Assembly (NCBI GenBank): GCA_965246765.1 | Contig: CBDFFJ010000007.1 | Location: 1-64,000, forward strand | Length of the DNA: 64,000 nucleotides | From: UBA1952 sp965246765 | GTDB lineage: Bacteria; Bacteroidota; Bacteroidia; Chitinophagales; Chitinophagaceae | Reading direction: 5' to 3' | Part shown: one piece after another, positions 24,355 through 33,641 of the stretch | How the letters are laid out: each line of letters starts with the position of its first letter | Position numbering within the stretch: the stretch's first letter is position 1 | Position numbers and translations under genes: made by a program | Notes under the pieces: generated by a model | What the model was told of the DNA's origin: nothing | Databases searched by the model: none | Seen by the model: the letters and a program-made list of their open reading frames with translations, nothing else

Positions 24355-27099
24355 CTACCTGAGCAGAGTAACGTTACCTTGTTTGGTGAACACTTTACCG
24401 GTATTGGATAGGGCCTCCACCGTATAGATGTACACCCCCATCGGCTGCGGCGTACCGTTATAGGTACCGTCCCAGCCCTTCGTGATGTCGGAGCTCTCAT
24501 ACACCTTCGTGCCCCAGCGGTTATAGATCCGGAACGCACGCAGCGTGGCGGTGCCAAGGTGCGATACCCTGAACTCCCCGTTTGGCGCCGAGCCCGGTGA
24601 AAATGCATTGGCCACTCCTATCGCGCTCTCCTCACGAACCAGAACATACACCGAGTCCGTAGCTACGCAGCCCGCCTCCGTTGTGCCGTTCAGATAGTAG
24701 CGCGTATTCACCGTCGGGCTCGCCAAAGGATTGGATACGTTCGGGGCAGGAGACAGACCTACGGTCGGGAACCAGTTGTAATAAAGCAGGTTGCCCTCCG
24801 GATGGAACTGATATGACTCACCAGGGTACAGAACCACCGAATCAGGCAGGCTTACCACCGCCTCCGGATGAACCGTAACCGTGGAGTGAAGCGTATCTAT
24901 ACAGCCGTTCCTGTCGGTAATATACAGGGTATAAGGAGTCGTGGTAACCGGCGTGGAGCTTACAGTAGCTGCCGTGCTGTCGCTCAGGTACAGCGACGGG
25001 CTCCAGCGGTATTTAATCCCTCCGCTCGCCTTCATGGTCACCGTGTTGCGCGGACACATCTCCGGATCTACCGGCGAGAGCTTACCGAAGCCTGCCTGAT
25101 ATACATGAATCCGTACCGAGTCGCGACCACGGCAGCCCAGCGGCGTGCGCACCGTTACCCGAAGCGTAGTGTCCTCTCGGCCTGTAAACTGGATGATCGG
25201 AGAAGAAGGCTTGTCTATGAAGTCATTGGCTCTCCACGCATAGCTGTAGTTGTTGAACCAGGTCGGGAATACCTGAGTGGTGATGTAGATCGGCTGATAC
25301 AGACACTTGAACACCGTGTCGGCCCCCAGGAACACACGCGGCACCGGCTCCACACGCACGTTCAGGGTGCGGACGATATCGGGGCAGGTAGGGTATTTGG
25401 CCGTGATGGTGAAGGTGCGCGTCGTATCCACATTGAGCCACGACGGCTTCTGGTCGGAGCCTGAAGAGGCCGGGGTCGGGAACTTCAGCAGGTTGGAGGA
25501 GGTCCAGCTATACCTGAAGTTCGTATCGGCACCAATCAGCTTCAGATTCAGGTCATCCCCCTCGCAGGCGGTCGTATCTATTGCCGTGAAGGTGTTGGGC
25601 AGGGTGCGGATATTGAAGGTGTCGGCGGTGGCGCAGATGCCGGAATCCACCCGGATGATATAGCGCTGGGTGCCTACCCCGGAAGGAGTGAAGGTCGGAT
25701 TGACAATGGTGGTATTGGACAGGCCGGTGCCGGGAGTCCAGTTGAAGATAAAGCCCGCCCCGTTGGCAGGGGTAAGGGTAGGATTCAGGTTCACCGGCGT
25801 GCCGATACAGGTAGTGATGTCCGGGCCCAGGTTGACATGAAACGTGGGATTCTCAATGCGAACCGTGTCGGAGCGGAAGCATCCGTTGGTGTCCGATACG
25901 GTTGCCACGTAGTAGCCGGAATTGGTCGGATAGGCCAGCGGATTGGTGCACTTGTAGCACGACAGCGGGGTGTCGCCTGTCCAGTTGTATGTAAATCCGC
26001 CCAGGCCGCCTGTCGCCGTTACCCCAAGCTGAATCGGCTTGCCCAGGGTATTACACACCGTGTCCGGAGTAGCATTCATCTGGAAATCGCTCAAAAGCTT
26101 CGTCTTAATCGTATCCGGACAGCCGTTAGCTGCAAATGGCGTAAGTATGAGGTTATAATAAGTAGGTGTAGGAGGCGCAGGCACGTTGATAGTCTGTGCC
26201 GTATGTGGCGGCGAGGAAAGAAGTGTTGTAAAATTCTGATTGTACCACTTGTAGTTCTTATAGCCGGCAGGCCCCTGAAGTGTCAGGATGCCTTTTTTCA
26301 GATCGCAGAAAGTAATAGCAGCATTGAATTGGCCGCAGGAGATAACGTCAAAGTAGCCATAGCCAAAGTGACCGCTCTGTGTACAGTCGGCAGAAATAAC
26401 TTCCACGATAATAGTCTTGCCGCCGGAACCGGAAAGGTTCAGGTTACCGACCGTCCAGGGCAGGTAATATACAGGAGTGCCTGAATACTTCGGATTAGGT
26501 GAGGTCATGAAACCCGGCAGCAAACCACCGGACACGAACGTCTGAGAGGCACATACAATAGGGTCACCCGTGGCAGAATCAAAAGCGCGCACAATAAAGC
26601 GTGGCTGGTCTGCCGCGCTATGGCTCGGATCTTCAAACACTACTGCGTACTTAAAGTTGAAGGAGTAGTTGTTGAAGCCTACAGGCACGTGGATATAATA
26701 CTGCACGCGCTCCGCTTCCGCGTATTCCCGGTCATTACCGAGGCGAAGGGAATAAAGGCCGCCGCCCGGAGCCACCTCAGGAAAGCCGCCATAATAATCC
26801 AGTCCCGTGCCAGTGGTTAACGCGTGACGCGAGGTACCTACCGCAGAAGCCCCGCCAGGAGAAGTACCACTTACCGGACCGGAAAGATTCCATGTGCCAA
26901 ACGATGGTCCGGAACTCACGGTAGTAGTGTAGCAAAGCCAGTTATTGAAGTTGCCGAAGCTAAAATCAATGTTTGGTGGACAGGTAACAGATGTTTGCGC
27001 ATGCAACAGGGAGGGCGCTGCGAAACAGAAACCTAATACAACAAAAAGGCCTTTTAAAAGCCTGCTTGTCTTTCCTGATAATTGTGTAACGGTTTTCAT
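24355..27099 (-). CDS. T9SS type B sorted surface protein, copy 1
   Basis: This 914-residue exported protein has a signal peptide (ending LLHAQTS, residues 1 to about 23) and then a domain with GNFNNWLCYTTTV and YGGFPEVAPGGGLYSLRLGNDREY. Several Ig-like/PKD modules follow. The C terminus is the gliding-motility-associated type B sorting domain (FSPGSAPNGEFRV, IYNRWGTKVYES, WDGTYNG). This directs it through the type IX system to the surface. The start is ATG 27099, not the upstream in-frame one, which would add 14 residues before the signal. From 24356 to 25889 its sequence shows no differences I could see from the neighbouring paralogue. Confidence 0.92.
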   Translation of the reverse strand: MKTVTQLSGKTSRLLKGLFVVLGFCFAAPSLLHAQTSVTCPPNIDFSFGNFNNWLCYTTTVSSGPSFGTWNLSGPVSGTSPGGASAVGTSRHALTTGTGLDYYGGFPEVAPGGGLYSLRLGNDREYAEAERVQYYIHVPVGFNNYSFNFKYAVVFEDPSHSAADQPRFIVRAFDSATGDPIVCASQTFVSGGLLPGFMTSPNPKYSGTPVYYLPWTVGNLNLSGSGGKTIIVEVISADCTQSGHFGYGYFDVISCGQFNAAITFCDLKKGILTLQGPAGYKNYKWYNQNFTTLLSSPPHTAQTINVPAPPTPTYYNLILTPFAANGCPDTIKTKLLSDFQMNATPDTVCNTLGKPIQLGVTATGGLGGFTYNWTGDTPLSCYKCTNPLAYPTNSGYYVATVSDTNGCFRSDTVRIENPTFHVNLGPDITTCIGTPVNLNPTLTPANGAGFIFNWTPGTGLSNTTIVNPTFTPSGVGTQRYIIRVDSGICATADTFNIRTLPNTFTAIDTTACEGDDLNLKLIGADTNFRYSWTSSNLLKFPTPASSGSDQKPSWLNVDTTRTFTITAKYPTCPDIVRTLNVRVEPVPRVFLGADTVFKCLYQPIYITTQVFPTWFNNYSYAWRANDFIDKPSSPIIQFTGREDTTLRVTVRTPLGCRGRDSVRIHVYQAGFGKLSPVDPEMCPRNTVTMKASGGIKYRWSPSLYLSDSTAATVSSTPVTTTPYTLYITDRNGCIDTLHSTVTVHPEAVVSLPDSVVLYPGESYQFHPEGNLLYYNWFPTVGLSPAPNVSNPLASPTVNTRYYLNGTTEAGCVATDSVYVLVREESAIGVANAFSPGSAPNGEFRVSHLGTATLRAFRIYNRWGTKVYESSDITKGWDGTYNGTPQPMGVYIYTVEALSNTGKVFTKQGNVTLLR
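24356..25889. repeat. Duplicated tract, copy A (pairs with 27414-28947)
   Basis: About 1,534 bp identical by eye to the second tract at a fixed offset of 3058 bp; open frames in other registers are also identical. Identity stops abruptly after CCGTTGG at 25889. Confidence 0.9.
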
Positions 27100-27358
27100 G
27101 GGAGCAAGATAATTCTTTTTTTTACTTAAAAGTTCTGCCACGATGTGAAGACAGAAAGTTTACGGTCTGCTTATGAACAATTTTGGTTGCCTGAACGGAA
27201 GACAGCAGGACTTCTAAAATGGTTGGGGAAAGTTTTTCAAATGACATATAGAAAAACATTGTTTGGCGAGACAATTCAATCTGCAAAAGCAGTTTATATG
27301 CCAGGCACCGGCTGGCAAAATCATTTGCCTGAAGCCTGCGAACGAGAATTGTCATTCC
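27100..27358. other. Intergenic region between the two T9SS type B genes
   Basis: About 260 nt before the terminator, more AT-rich than its surroundings and unlike the equivalent part of the second copy. It must contain the promoter of copy 1, but I found no clean -7 box and no convincing gene. Confidence 0.5.
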
Positions 27359-27390
27359 AAAAAAATCTCCACATATGTGGAGATTTTTTA
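27359..27390. terminator. Bidirectional terminator after T9SS gene 2
   Basis: AAAAAATCTCCACATATGTGGAGATTTTTT: an almost perfect palindrome with an A-run on the left and a T-run on the right, 23 nt from the stop of copy 2. Confidence 0.85.
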
Positions 27391-27412
27391 AAAGACTGGC
27401 TGTCGCTACTGC

Positions 27413-30175
27413 TTACCTGAGCAGAGTAACGTTACCTTGTTTGGTGAACACTTTACCGGTATTGGATAGGGCCTCCACCGTATAGATGTACACCCCCATC
27501 GGCTGCGGCGTACCGTTATAGGTACCGTCCCAGCCCTTCGTGATGTCGGAGCTCTCATACACCTTCGTGCCCCAGCGGTTATAGATCCGGAACGCACGCA
27601 GCGTGGCGGTGCCAAGGTGCGATACCCTGAACTCCCCGTTTGGCGCCGAGCCCGGTGAAAATGCATTGGCCACTCCTATCGCGCTCTCCTCACGAACCAG
27701 AACATACACCGAGTCCGTAGCTACGCAGCCCGCCTCCGTTGTGCCGTTCAGATAGTAGCGCGTATTCACCGTCGGGCTCGCCAAAGGATTGGATACGTTC
27801 GGGGCAGGAGACAGACCTACGGTCGGGAACCAGTTGTAATAAAGCAGGTTGCCCTCCGGATGGAACTGATATGACTCACCAGGGTACAGAACCACCGAAT
27901 CAGGCAGGCTTACCACCGCCTCCGGATGAACCGTAACCGTGGAGTGAAGCGTATCTATACAGCCGTTCCTGTCGGTAATATACAGGGTATAAGGAGTCGT
28001 GGTAACCGGCGTGGAGCTTACAGTAGCTGCCGTGCTGTCGCTCAGGTACAGCGACGGGCTCCAGCGGTATTTAATCCCTCCGCTCGCCTTCATGGTCACC
28101 GTGTTGCGCGGACACATCTCCGGATCTACCGGCGAGAGCTTACCGAAGCCTGCCTGATATACATGAATCCGTACCGAGTCGCGACCACGGCAGCCCAGCG
28201 GCGTGCGCACCGTTACCCGAAGCGTAGTGTCCTCTCGGCCTGTAAACTGGATGATCGGAGAAGAAGGCTTGTCTATGAAGTCATTGGCTCTCCACGCATA
28301 GCTGTAGTTGTTGAACCAGGTCGGGAATACCTGAGTGGTGATGTAGATCGGCTGATACAGACACTTGAACACCGTGTCGGCCCCCAGGAACACACGCGGC
28401 ACCGGCTCCACACGCACGTTCAGGGTGCGGACGATATCGGGGCAGGTAGGGTATTTGGCCGTGATGGTGAAGGTGCGCGTCGTATCCACATTGAGCCACG
28501 ACGGCTTCTGGTCGGAGCCTGAAGAGGCCGGGGTCGGGAACTTCAGCAGGTTGGAGGAGGTCCAGCTATACCTGAAGTTCGTATCGGCACCAATCAGCTT
28601 CAGATTCAGGTCATCCCCCTCGCAGGCGGTCGTATCTATTGCCGTGAAGGTGTTGGGCAGGGTGCGGATATTGAAGGTGTCGGCGGTGGCGCAGATGCCG
28701 GAATCCACCCGGATGATATAGCGCTGGGTGCCTACCCCGGAAGGAGTGAAGGTCGGATTGACAATGGTGGTATTGGACAGGCCGGTGCCGGGAGTCCAGT
28801 TGAAGATAAAGCCCGCCCCGTTGGCAGGGGTAAGGGTAGGATTCAGGTTCACCGGCGTGCCGATACAGGTAGTGATGTCCGGGCCCAGGTTGACATGAAA
28901 CGTGGGATTCTCAATGCGAACCGTGTCGGAGCGGAAGCATCCGTTGGAATCAGTAAGTGTGACGCAGTAATAGCCCGAGTTGGTCGGATAGGCCAGCGGA
29001 TTGGTGCATGTATAACACGACAATGGCGTATCACAGCCCCATTGCAAATATTTAATGCCTATTCCCCCGCTCCAGGTAACACCCAGCTGTATCGGTTTAC
29101 CAAGTGTATTACAAACGGTATCGGGCGTAGCGTTCATCTGAAAATCGCTCAGCAGCTTAGTTTTAATCGTATCCGGACAACCATTGCTTGAAAACGGCGT
29201 CAACACCAGATTATAATAGGTAGGTGTAGTTGGCGCAGGCACGTTGATAGTCTGTGCTGTATGCGGCGGGGAAGAAATTAGGGTCGTAAAGTTTTGATTG
29301 TAGAACTTGTAGTTCTTATAGCCCGGAGGGCCCTGAAGCGTCAGGATGCCTTTTTTCAGATCACAGTAAGTAATGAGCGCGTTGAACTGACCGCAGGAGA
29401 TAACGTCAAAGTAGCCATAGCCAAAGTGGCCGCCAAGTGTGCAGTCCACTGTTGTAACCTCTACAATGATGGTCTTGCCGCCGGAACCGGAAAGGTTCAG
29501 GTTACCGACCGTCCAGGGCAGGTAGAATACGTCTGTACCTGTCGTTTTTGGATTGGGCGAAGTCTGAAAGCCAAGCGCCGCGAGATTCGGATCATTAGCC
29601 ACATAGGTATTGGAAGCGCAAAGAATAATGTCGCCAGTTGCGGAATCTTTTGCCTCTACTTTAAATTTCGGCTGCTCAATACTGGTGTGGCTGGCCGGGT
29701 TTTCAAATACTACTGCGTACTTAAAGTTGAAGGAGTAGTTGTTGAAGCCTACAGGCACGTGGATATAATACTGCACGCGCTCCGCTTCGTTATACTCCCG
29801 GTCATTACCGAGGCGAAGGGAATAAAGGCCGCCGCCCGGAGCCACCTCAGGAAAGCCGCCATAGCAATCCAGGCCGGTGCCGGTGGTCAATACGTGCCGC
29901 GATGTGCCTACGCCGCCGCCGCAACCTGCCAGTGGAGAAGAGCCGCTGACAGGGCCCGACAGACTCCAAGTATTGAAAGTGCCGTTAGTGTTTACTGTGG
30001 TGGTATAACAAAGCCAGTTATTGAAGTTGCCGAAGCTATAATCTATATTCGGTGGACAAGGGACTGATATCTGAGCCTGCGCGCTTTTAAGCACGCAGGA
30101 GGCAAGCAACAGGAGCAGCGCAAAGCGCCGCAGGGGGTTCCAGCAGAAGCGAATGTTTTGAGTAAGGTTTTTCAT
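27413..30175 (-). CDS. T9SS type B sorted surface protein, copy 2
   Basis: This 920-residue paralogue of the neighbouring gene has a signal peptide (ending CVLKSAQAQ), the same N-terminal domain, Ig-like modules and type B C-terminal domain. The last about 510 residues match copy 1 throughout. The N-terminal 400 residues differ by scattered substitutions, with short blocks identical at the DNA level in between, for example around 29,710-29,797. The start is ATG 30175; the TTG two codons earlier is not needed. Two surface variants with a common C-terminal half suggest gene conversion. The ligand or role is unknown. Confidence 0.92.
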   Translation of the reverse strand: MKNLTQNIRFCWNPLRRFALLLLLASCVLKSAQAQISVPCPPNIDYSFGNFNNWLCYTTTVNTNGTFNTWSLSGPVSGSSPLAGCGGGVGTSRHVLTTGTGLDCYGGFPEVAPGGGLYSLRLGNDREYNEAERVQYYIHVPVGFNNYSFNFKYAVVFENPASHTSIEQPKFKVEAKDSATGDIILCASNTYVANDPNLAALGFQTSPNPKTTGTDVFYLPWTVGNLNLSGSGGKTIIVEVTTVDCTLGGHFGYGYFDVISCGQFNALITYCDLKKGILTLQGPPGYKNYKFYNQNFTTLISSPPHTAQTINVPAPTTPTYYNLVLTPFSSNGCPDTIKTKLLSDFQMNATPDTVCNTLGKPIQLGVTWSGGIGIKYLQWGCDTPLSCYTCTNPLAYPTNSGYYCVTLTDSNGCFRSDTVRIENPTFHVNLGPDITTCIGTPVNLNPTLTPANGAGFIFNWTPGTGLSNTTIVNPTFTPSGVGTQRYIIRVDSGICATADTFNIRTLPNTFTAIDTTACEGDDLNLKLIGADTNFRYSWTSSNLLKFPTPASSGSDQKPSWLNVDTTRTFTITAKYPTCPDIVRTLNVRVEPVPRVFLGADTVFKCLYQPIYITTQVFPTWFNNYSYAWRANDFIDKPSSPIIQFTGREDTTLRVTVRTPLGCRGRDSVRIHVYQAGFGKLSPVDPEMCPRNTVTMKASGGIKYRWSPSLYLSDSTAATVSSTPVTTTPYTLYITDRNGCIDTLHSTVTVHPEAVVSLPDSVVLYPGESYQFHPEGNLLYYNWFPTVGLSPAPNVSNPLASPTVNTRYYLNGTTEAGCVATDSVYVLVREESAIGVANAFSPGSAPNGEFRVSHLGTATLRAFRIYNRWGTKVYESSDITKGWDGTYNGTPQPMGVYIYTVEALSNTGKVFTKQGNVTLLR
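27414..28947. repeat. Duplicated tract, copy B (pairs with 24356-25889)
   Basis: See the partner tract. After 28947 the two genes diverge at once (GTGTCCGAT against AATCAGTAA), which marks a conversion or duplication breakpoint inside coding sequence. Confidence 0.9.
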
Positions 30176-30319
30176 GAGCAAAAAATGATTAGCGGGTCGT
30201 GAGCGTTTGTGTCAGAACTGTCTGTTTTTGCGGAAGTTCCAGCCGGTTCTTTTTACGGAAGCCTGACTGACCGTGACAATTAAGGAGACGCGGTCAAAGT
30301 GTTTACGGTTGGGCTCTTT

Positions 30320-30352
30320 AAAAAAAAGAAAAGGCGGGGCGCCTGCCCCACC
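30320..30352 (-). terminator. Terminator downstream of T9SS copy 2 and E1 copy 2 region
   Basis: Stem GGCGGGGC-GCCT-GCCCCACC (30333-30352); on the minus strand it is followed by a run of T (complement of 30320-30332). It lies just after the stop of the long E1 gene. Confidence 0.85.
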
Positions 30353-30380
30353 TTTTCGTGATTTTACCTGTCGCAGTTCC

Positions 30381-32780
30381 CTACTCTGCCATCATTCGCT
30401 GTATTGTCTCCGCAATTTCCTCCGCGTTTGGCTTGCTGAAATAGTCGCCATCCGTTGCGTAGGCAGGCCGGTGCGCTTTGGCCGATAGCGTGCGCGGCGC
30501 GGCATCCAGCCAACGGTAGCCGCCTTGCACCTCTATCACCTGCTGAAACATATAAGCACTCGCGCCTCCCGGCACGTCCTCATCTATAAACAGGATGCGA
30601 CCGGTTTTCTGAAGACTTTTCAGGATGATGCTGTTGATATCAAAAGGCAGCAGCGTGCGCACATCAATCAGTTCAACGCCGATGCCTTGCGGACCAAGGT
30701 AAGCGCTCATTGCATCTTCTATCACCCGAAGCGTAGAGCCGTAGGATACGACCGTTATGTCTTCTCCTACATGCATCAGCTCCGGCACGCCGAAAGGCAC
30801 CGTATAACCGGCAAGATTAGCCGGCACTCGCTCTTTCAGACGATAGCCATTGAGGCATTCAATGACGATGCCCGGCTCATCGCTTTGCAAGAGCGTGTTG
30901 TACATGCCGGCGGCCTGGGCCATATTGCGCGGCACGCAGAGATACATGCCGCGGATGGCATTTATAATCATCCCGATCGGCGAGCCGCTGTGCCAGATGC
31001 CCTCTAAGCGGTGACCGCGCGTGCGAACGATAAGCGGACACTTTTGCCCGCCGCGGGTGCGGTATTGCAGCGTGCTCACATCGTCGCTCAGCGGCTGCAG
31101 CCCATACAGCAGATAATCCAGATATTGAATCTCCGCAATGGGCCGCAGCCCGCGCATAGCCATGCCCAGTCCCTGGCCAATGATCGTCGCTTCACGGATG
31201 CCCACGTCCGAAATGCGTAGCTCGCCGTACTTCTCCTGAAGGCCTGCGAAGCCCTGATTTACGTCGCCGATTTTGCCGAGGTCTTCGCCAAAGGCAAGCA
31301 CTGCCGGATTTGATGCAAAGAGCTGGTCAAAATATCTATTCAGTATCTCGTAGCCATTGAGCTGCGCGTCGCCGTCATACCGAGCGGCGACTTCCGGCAC
31401 CTTCATCGCGCTCTTCGCGGAAGTAGAATGGAGATGAGAGTTGAACTTTTCCGCATTCTCTTCAACCAGCGAGTCGTAATAGTTACGCACAGCACGCATG
31501 GCGGGGCTAAGGCCGGCATTGCCGCCCTGTCCGCCAAGCGCAGTCACTTTTTGCAGCGTCTGCATTATATCCTTGCGGATGGGCTCCTTAATTGCAGCAA
31601 GCTGCTGTGTGAGGGCCGCTATCTGCTGCGAATTGTCGCCGCCTTCGTACACCACCTGCTGCACGAGGCCCGCTACTCTTTGCACCTGCGCCTTGATCGG
31701 ATTGATGAAACCGTCCCAGGCCCTGCCTTTGGCAGCCCGCGCTTCATCTTTAGCCTCGCTTTCTATTTGAGACAATTCTTCCTCAGTACCGATTGCATTT
31801 TGAAGCAGAAAGTTCTTCATTTTGCCGATGCAGTCGTATTCCTTCTCCCATTCCAGGCGCTCCTTGCTTTTATAGCGTTCGTGGCTGCCGCTTGTTGAGT
31901 GGCCTTGCGGCTGCGTCACTTCCTGCACATGAAATATGGCCGGAATATGGGTTTCCCGCACGCGCGCGATGCCTTCCTGAAAGGTGCTTACAAGACCGGC
32001 ATAATCCCATCCTTTCGCACGATAGATATTCACACCGCCGTCCTCCTCGTTCCACTGCATGCCTGCCAGGGCTTCGCTGATGCTGTTTTTTGTCGTCTGG
32101 AAATGCCGGGGCACCGATATGCCATAACCGTCGTCCCACACGAAGATGGCCAGCGGCACCTTCAGGACGCCCGCGGCATTCACTGTTTCCCAGAAATGCC
32201 CTTCGCTGGTGCTTGCATCGCCGATGGTGCAGAAGACGACCTCATTGCCGCCATTCGTAAACTTTTCAAAGCCCTGGCGCAGCACATCCACGTTCCGGTA
32301 CATCTTGCTGGCCTGCGCCAGGCCAAGGGCCCGCACCATCTGCCCTGCCGTGGGCGAAATATCCGAAGACGACTGCGGCGCTTTGGTAAGGTCTTTCCAG
32401 TCGCCGCGATCATCCAGCCAGCGCGTGCCGTAGTGCCCGTTCATCATGCGGCCGGCAGTGCTCGGCTCGTTTTCCACGTCCGGATTTGCGTAAAGCTGGG
32501 AAAAGAACTTTTCAATGTCGCTCATGCCCGTGGCAAACATCAGCGTCTGGTCGCGGTAGTAGCCGCTGCGCACATCGCCGGGCTGCATACACTTTGCAGC
32601 CGCAATTTGAGCCAGCTCTTTGCCGTCTCCGAATATGCCAAACTTAGCCTTGCCGGTAAGCACTTCCCGCCGGCCAATCAGCGAGGCCTCGCGGGATGCG
32701 ATTGCAAGCCGGTAGTCGCGCAGCGCCTCTTGTTTGAATTCTTCAAATGAAAGCCGGTAGGTAGGGGTTTGAGGAAGCAT
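30381..32780 (-). CDS. 2-oxoacid dehydrogenase E1, fused alpha-beta, longer form
   Basis: This 799-residue protein is a second fused ThDP-dependent E1 (transketolase-like). The alpha half has RSGYYRDQTLMFATGM and the ThDP site GDASTSEGHF...VWDDGYGIS. The usual GDG...NN is GDA...DD here. The beta half has FGEDLGKIGDVNQGF, REATIIGQGLGMAMRG and the C-terminal domain GRILFIDEDVPGGASAYM. Compared with the 682-residue E1, it has about 110 extra residues, mostly a helical linker (about 330-440). A minus-strand -7 box lies 5 nt before the ATG at 32780, and a hairpin terminator follows the stop, so this is a single-gene transcript. Substrate unknown; similar long forms are common in Bacteroidota. Confidence 0.88.
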   Translation of the reverse strand: MLPQTPTYRLSFEEFKQEALRDYRLAIASREASLIGRREVLTGKAKFGIFGDGKELAQIAAAKCMQPGDVRSGYYRDQTLMFATGMSDIEKFFSQLYANPDVENEPSTAGRMMNGHYGTRWLDDRGDWKDLTKAPQSSSDISPTAGQMVRALGLAQASKMYRNVDVLRQGFEKFTNGGNEVVFCTIGDASTSEGHFWETVNAAGVLKVPLAIFVWDDGYGISVPRHFQTTKNSISEALAGMQWNEEDGGVNIYRAKGWDYAGLVSTFQEGIARVRETHIPAIFHVQEVTQPQGHSTSGSHERYKSKERLEWEKEYDCIGKMKNFLLQNAIGTEEELSQIESEAKDEARAAKGRAWDGFINPIKAQVQRVAGLVQQVVYEGGDNSQQIAALTQQLAAIKEPIRKDIMQTLQKVTALGGQGGNAGLSPAMRAVRNYYDSLVEENAEKFNSHLHSTSAKSAMKVPEVAARYDGDAQLNGYEILNRYFDQLFASNPAVLAFGEDLGKIGDVNQGFAGLQEKYGELRISDVGIREATIIGQGLGMAMRGLRPIAEIQYLDYLLYGLQPLSDDVSTLQYRTRGGQKCPLIVRTRGHRLEGIWHSGSPIGMIINAIRGMYLCVPRNMAQAAGMYNTLLQSDEPGIVIECLNGYRLKERVPANLAGYTVPFGVPELMHVGEDITVVSYGSTLRVIEDAMSAYLGPQGIGVELIDVRTLLPFDINSIILKSLQKTGRILFIDEDVPGGASAYMFQQVIEVQGGYRWLDAAPRTLSAKAHRPAYATDGDYFSKPNAEEIAETIQRMMAE

Positions 32781-32785
32781 GATAG

Positions 32786-32793
32786 CAAATATA
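32786..32793 (-). promoter_or_regulatory. -7 box TATATTTG for the long E1
   Basis: Exact match ending 5 nt before the ATG at 32780; a leaderless transcript is predicted. Confidence 0.65.
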
Positions 32794-32887
32794 GAATTTA
32801 GGCCCGCCCGCTCATCGTCTGCATCTCTTTCTCCAAGTGATATGGCATGGTTTTACGCTCGCTCCCCCAAAACACCTGATCGCCGGT

Positions 32888-33394
32888 ATGAAGAATTTTT
32901 CGCTCGCAGCTTTCCTTTTTCTCTTTATCGCAGGGCTGGGCGCCTGTCACACCTCCAAAAAGCTGGCTGACGACAGCGAGCCTTTCCGCACCCTACGCGC
33001 GGAGCTGAATCCGACCGCCGCTGTGCTGCGCATCGCAGACACCATTAAGGTGATTTACCCCGAAGCCGCGATGTTTGACTTTGGAAAAGATGAAATCAAA
33101 AGCGACGTTAAGCCAAAGCTTATTCGTTTCGCCGGCGTCCTCCGCAACTACCCGGATATCCGGATATTGGTCAACGGATACACCGACAATGTTGGCCCTG
33201 ATGAACTGAACACGGCCCTCTCACGCCGGCGCGCCGTGAATGCCTACAACCTACTGAGTGATAATGGCGTGGATGCAGCCCGGATGAACACCGCAGGCTT
33301 TGGCCCGCAAAACCCGTTGCAGAGCAATGAGGATGAGGCTGGCAGAGCCGCTAACCGGCGTGTAGAGTTCATGCTGTATCGTCAGCGGAAATAA
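32888..33394 (+). CDS. OmpA-family peptidoglycan-binding lipoprotein
   Basis: This 168-residue lipoprotein has a signal with lipobox LGACHT (Cys about 20) and a C-terminal OmpA-like domain (about 60-165). The hallmarks are LVNGYTDNVGPDELNTALSRRRA and GFGPQNPLQSNEDEAGRAANRRVEF, with the Asp and Arg that hold the diaminopimelate group of peptidoglycan. It would tether the outer membrane to the cell wall. The start is ATG 32888 (MKNFSLA); the longer opening adds residues ahead of the signal. It stands alone, divergent from the long E1. Confidence 0.92.
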   Translation: MKNFSLAAFLFLFIAGLGACHTSKKLADDSEPFRTLRAELNPTAAVLRIADTIKVIYPEAAMFDFGKDEIKSDVKPKLIRFAGVLRNYPDIRILVNGYTDNVGPDELNTALSRRRAVNAYNLLSDNGVDAARMNTAGFGPQNPLQSNEDEAGRAANRRVEFMLYRQRK

Positions 33395-33641
33395 CCAGGG
33401 GATTGCTGAAACTGTAGCGCTAAAATGCGGCAGGCAGGTGGTGGAGGTGCCCGCGAAGTCAAAACACATGCGCGGTATGTGCATAACCTGTTTAAAAATG
33501 CTTTTGCCCTGCTTCCCCGGGCGACATTATCCAATAGATGAGCGCTTTTTGTCCAACGAATGCATGTGTATAAAAGCTGCGCAGCTCCCTCTGTCAGGAA
33601 AGCGGCATAGTAATCGGAGAAGATATGTAGCGGGTTCAAAA

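Noticed and set aside
24868..25464. Plus-strand frame of 198 codons repeated at 27926-28522
   Set aside because: Identical shadows in the two T9SS copies; they only reflect the duplicated tract.
27145..27420. Plus-strand 91-codon frame in the gap between the T9SS genes
   Set aside because: It runs through the terminator hairpin and into the stop of the second T9SS gene; no support.
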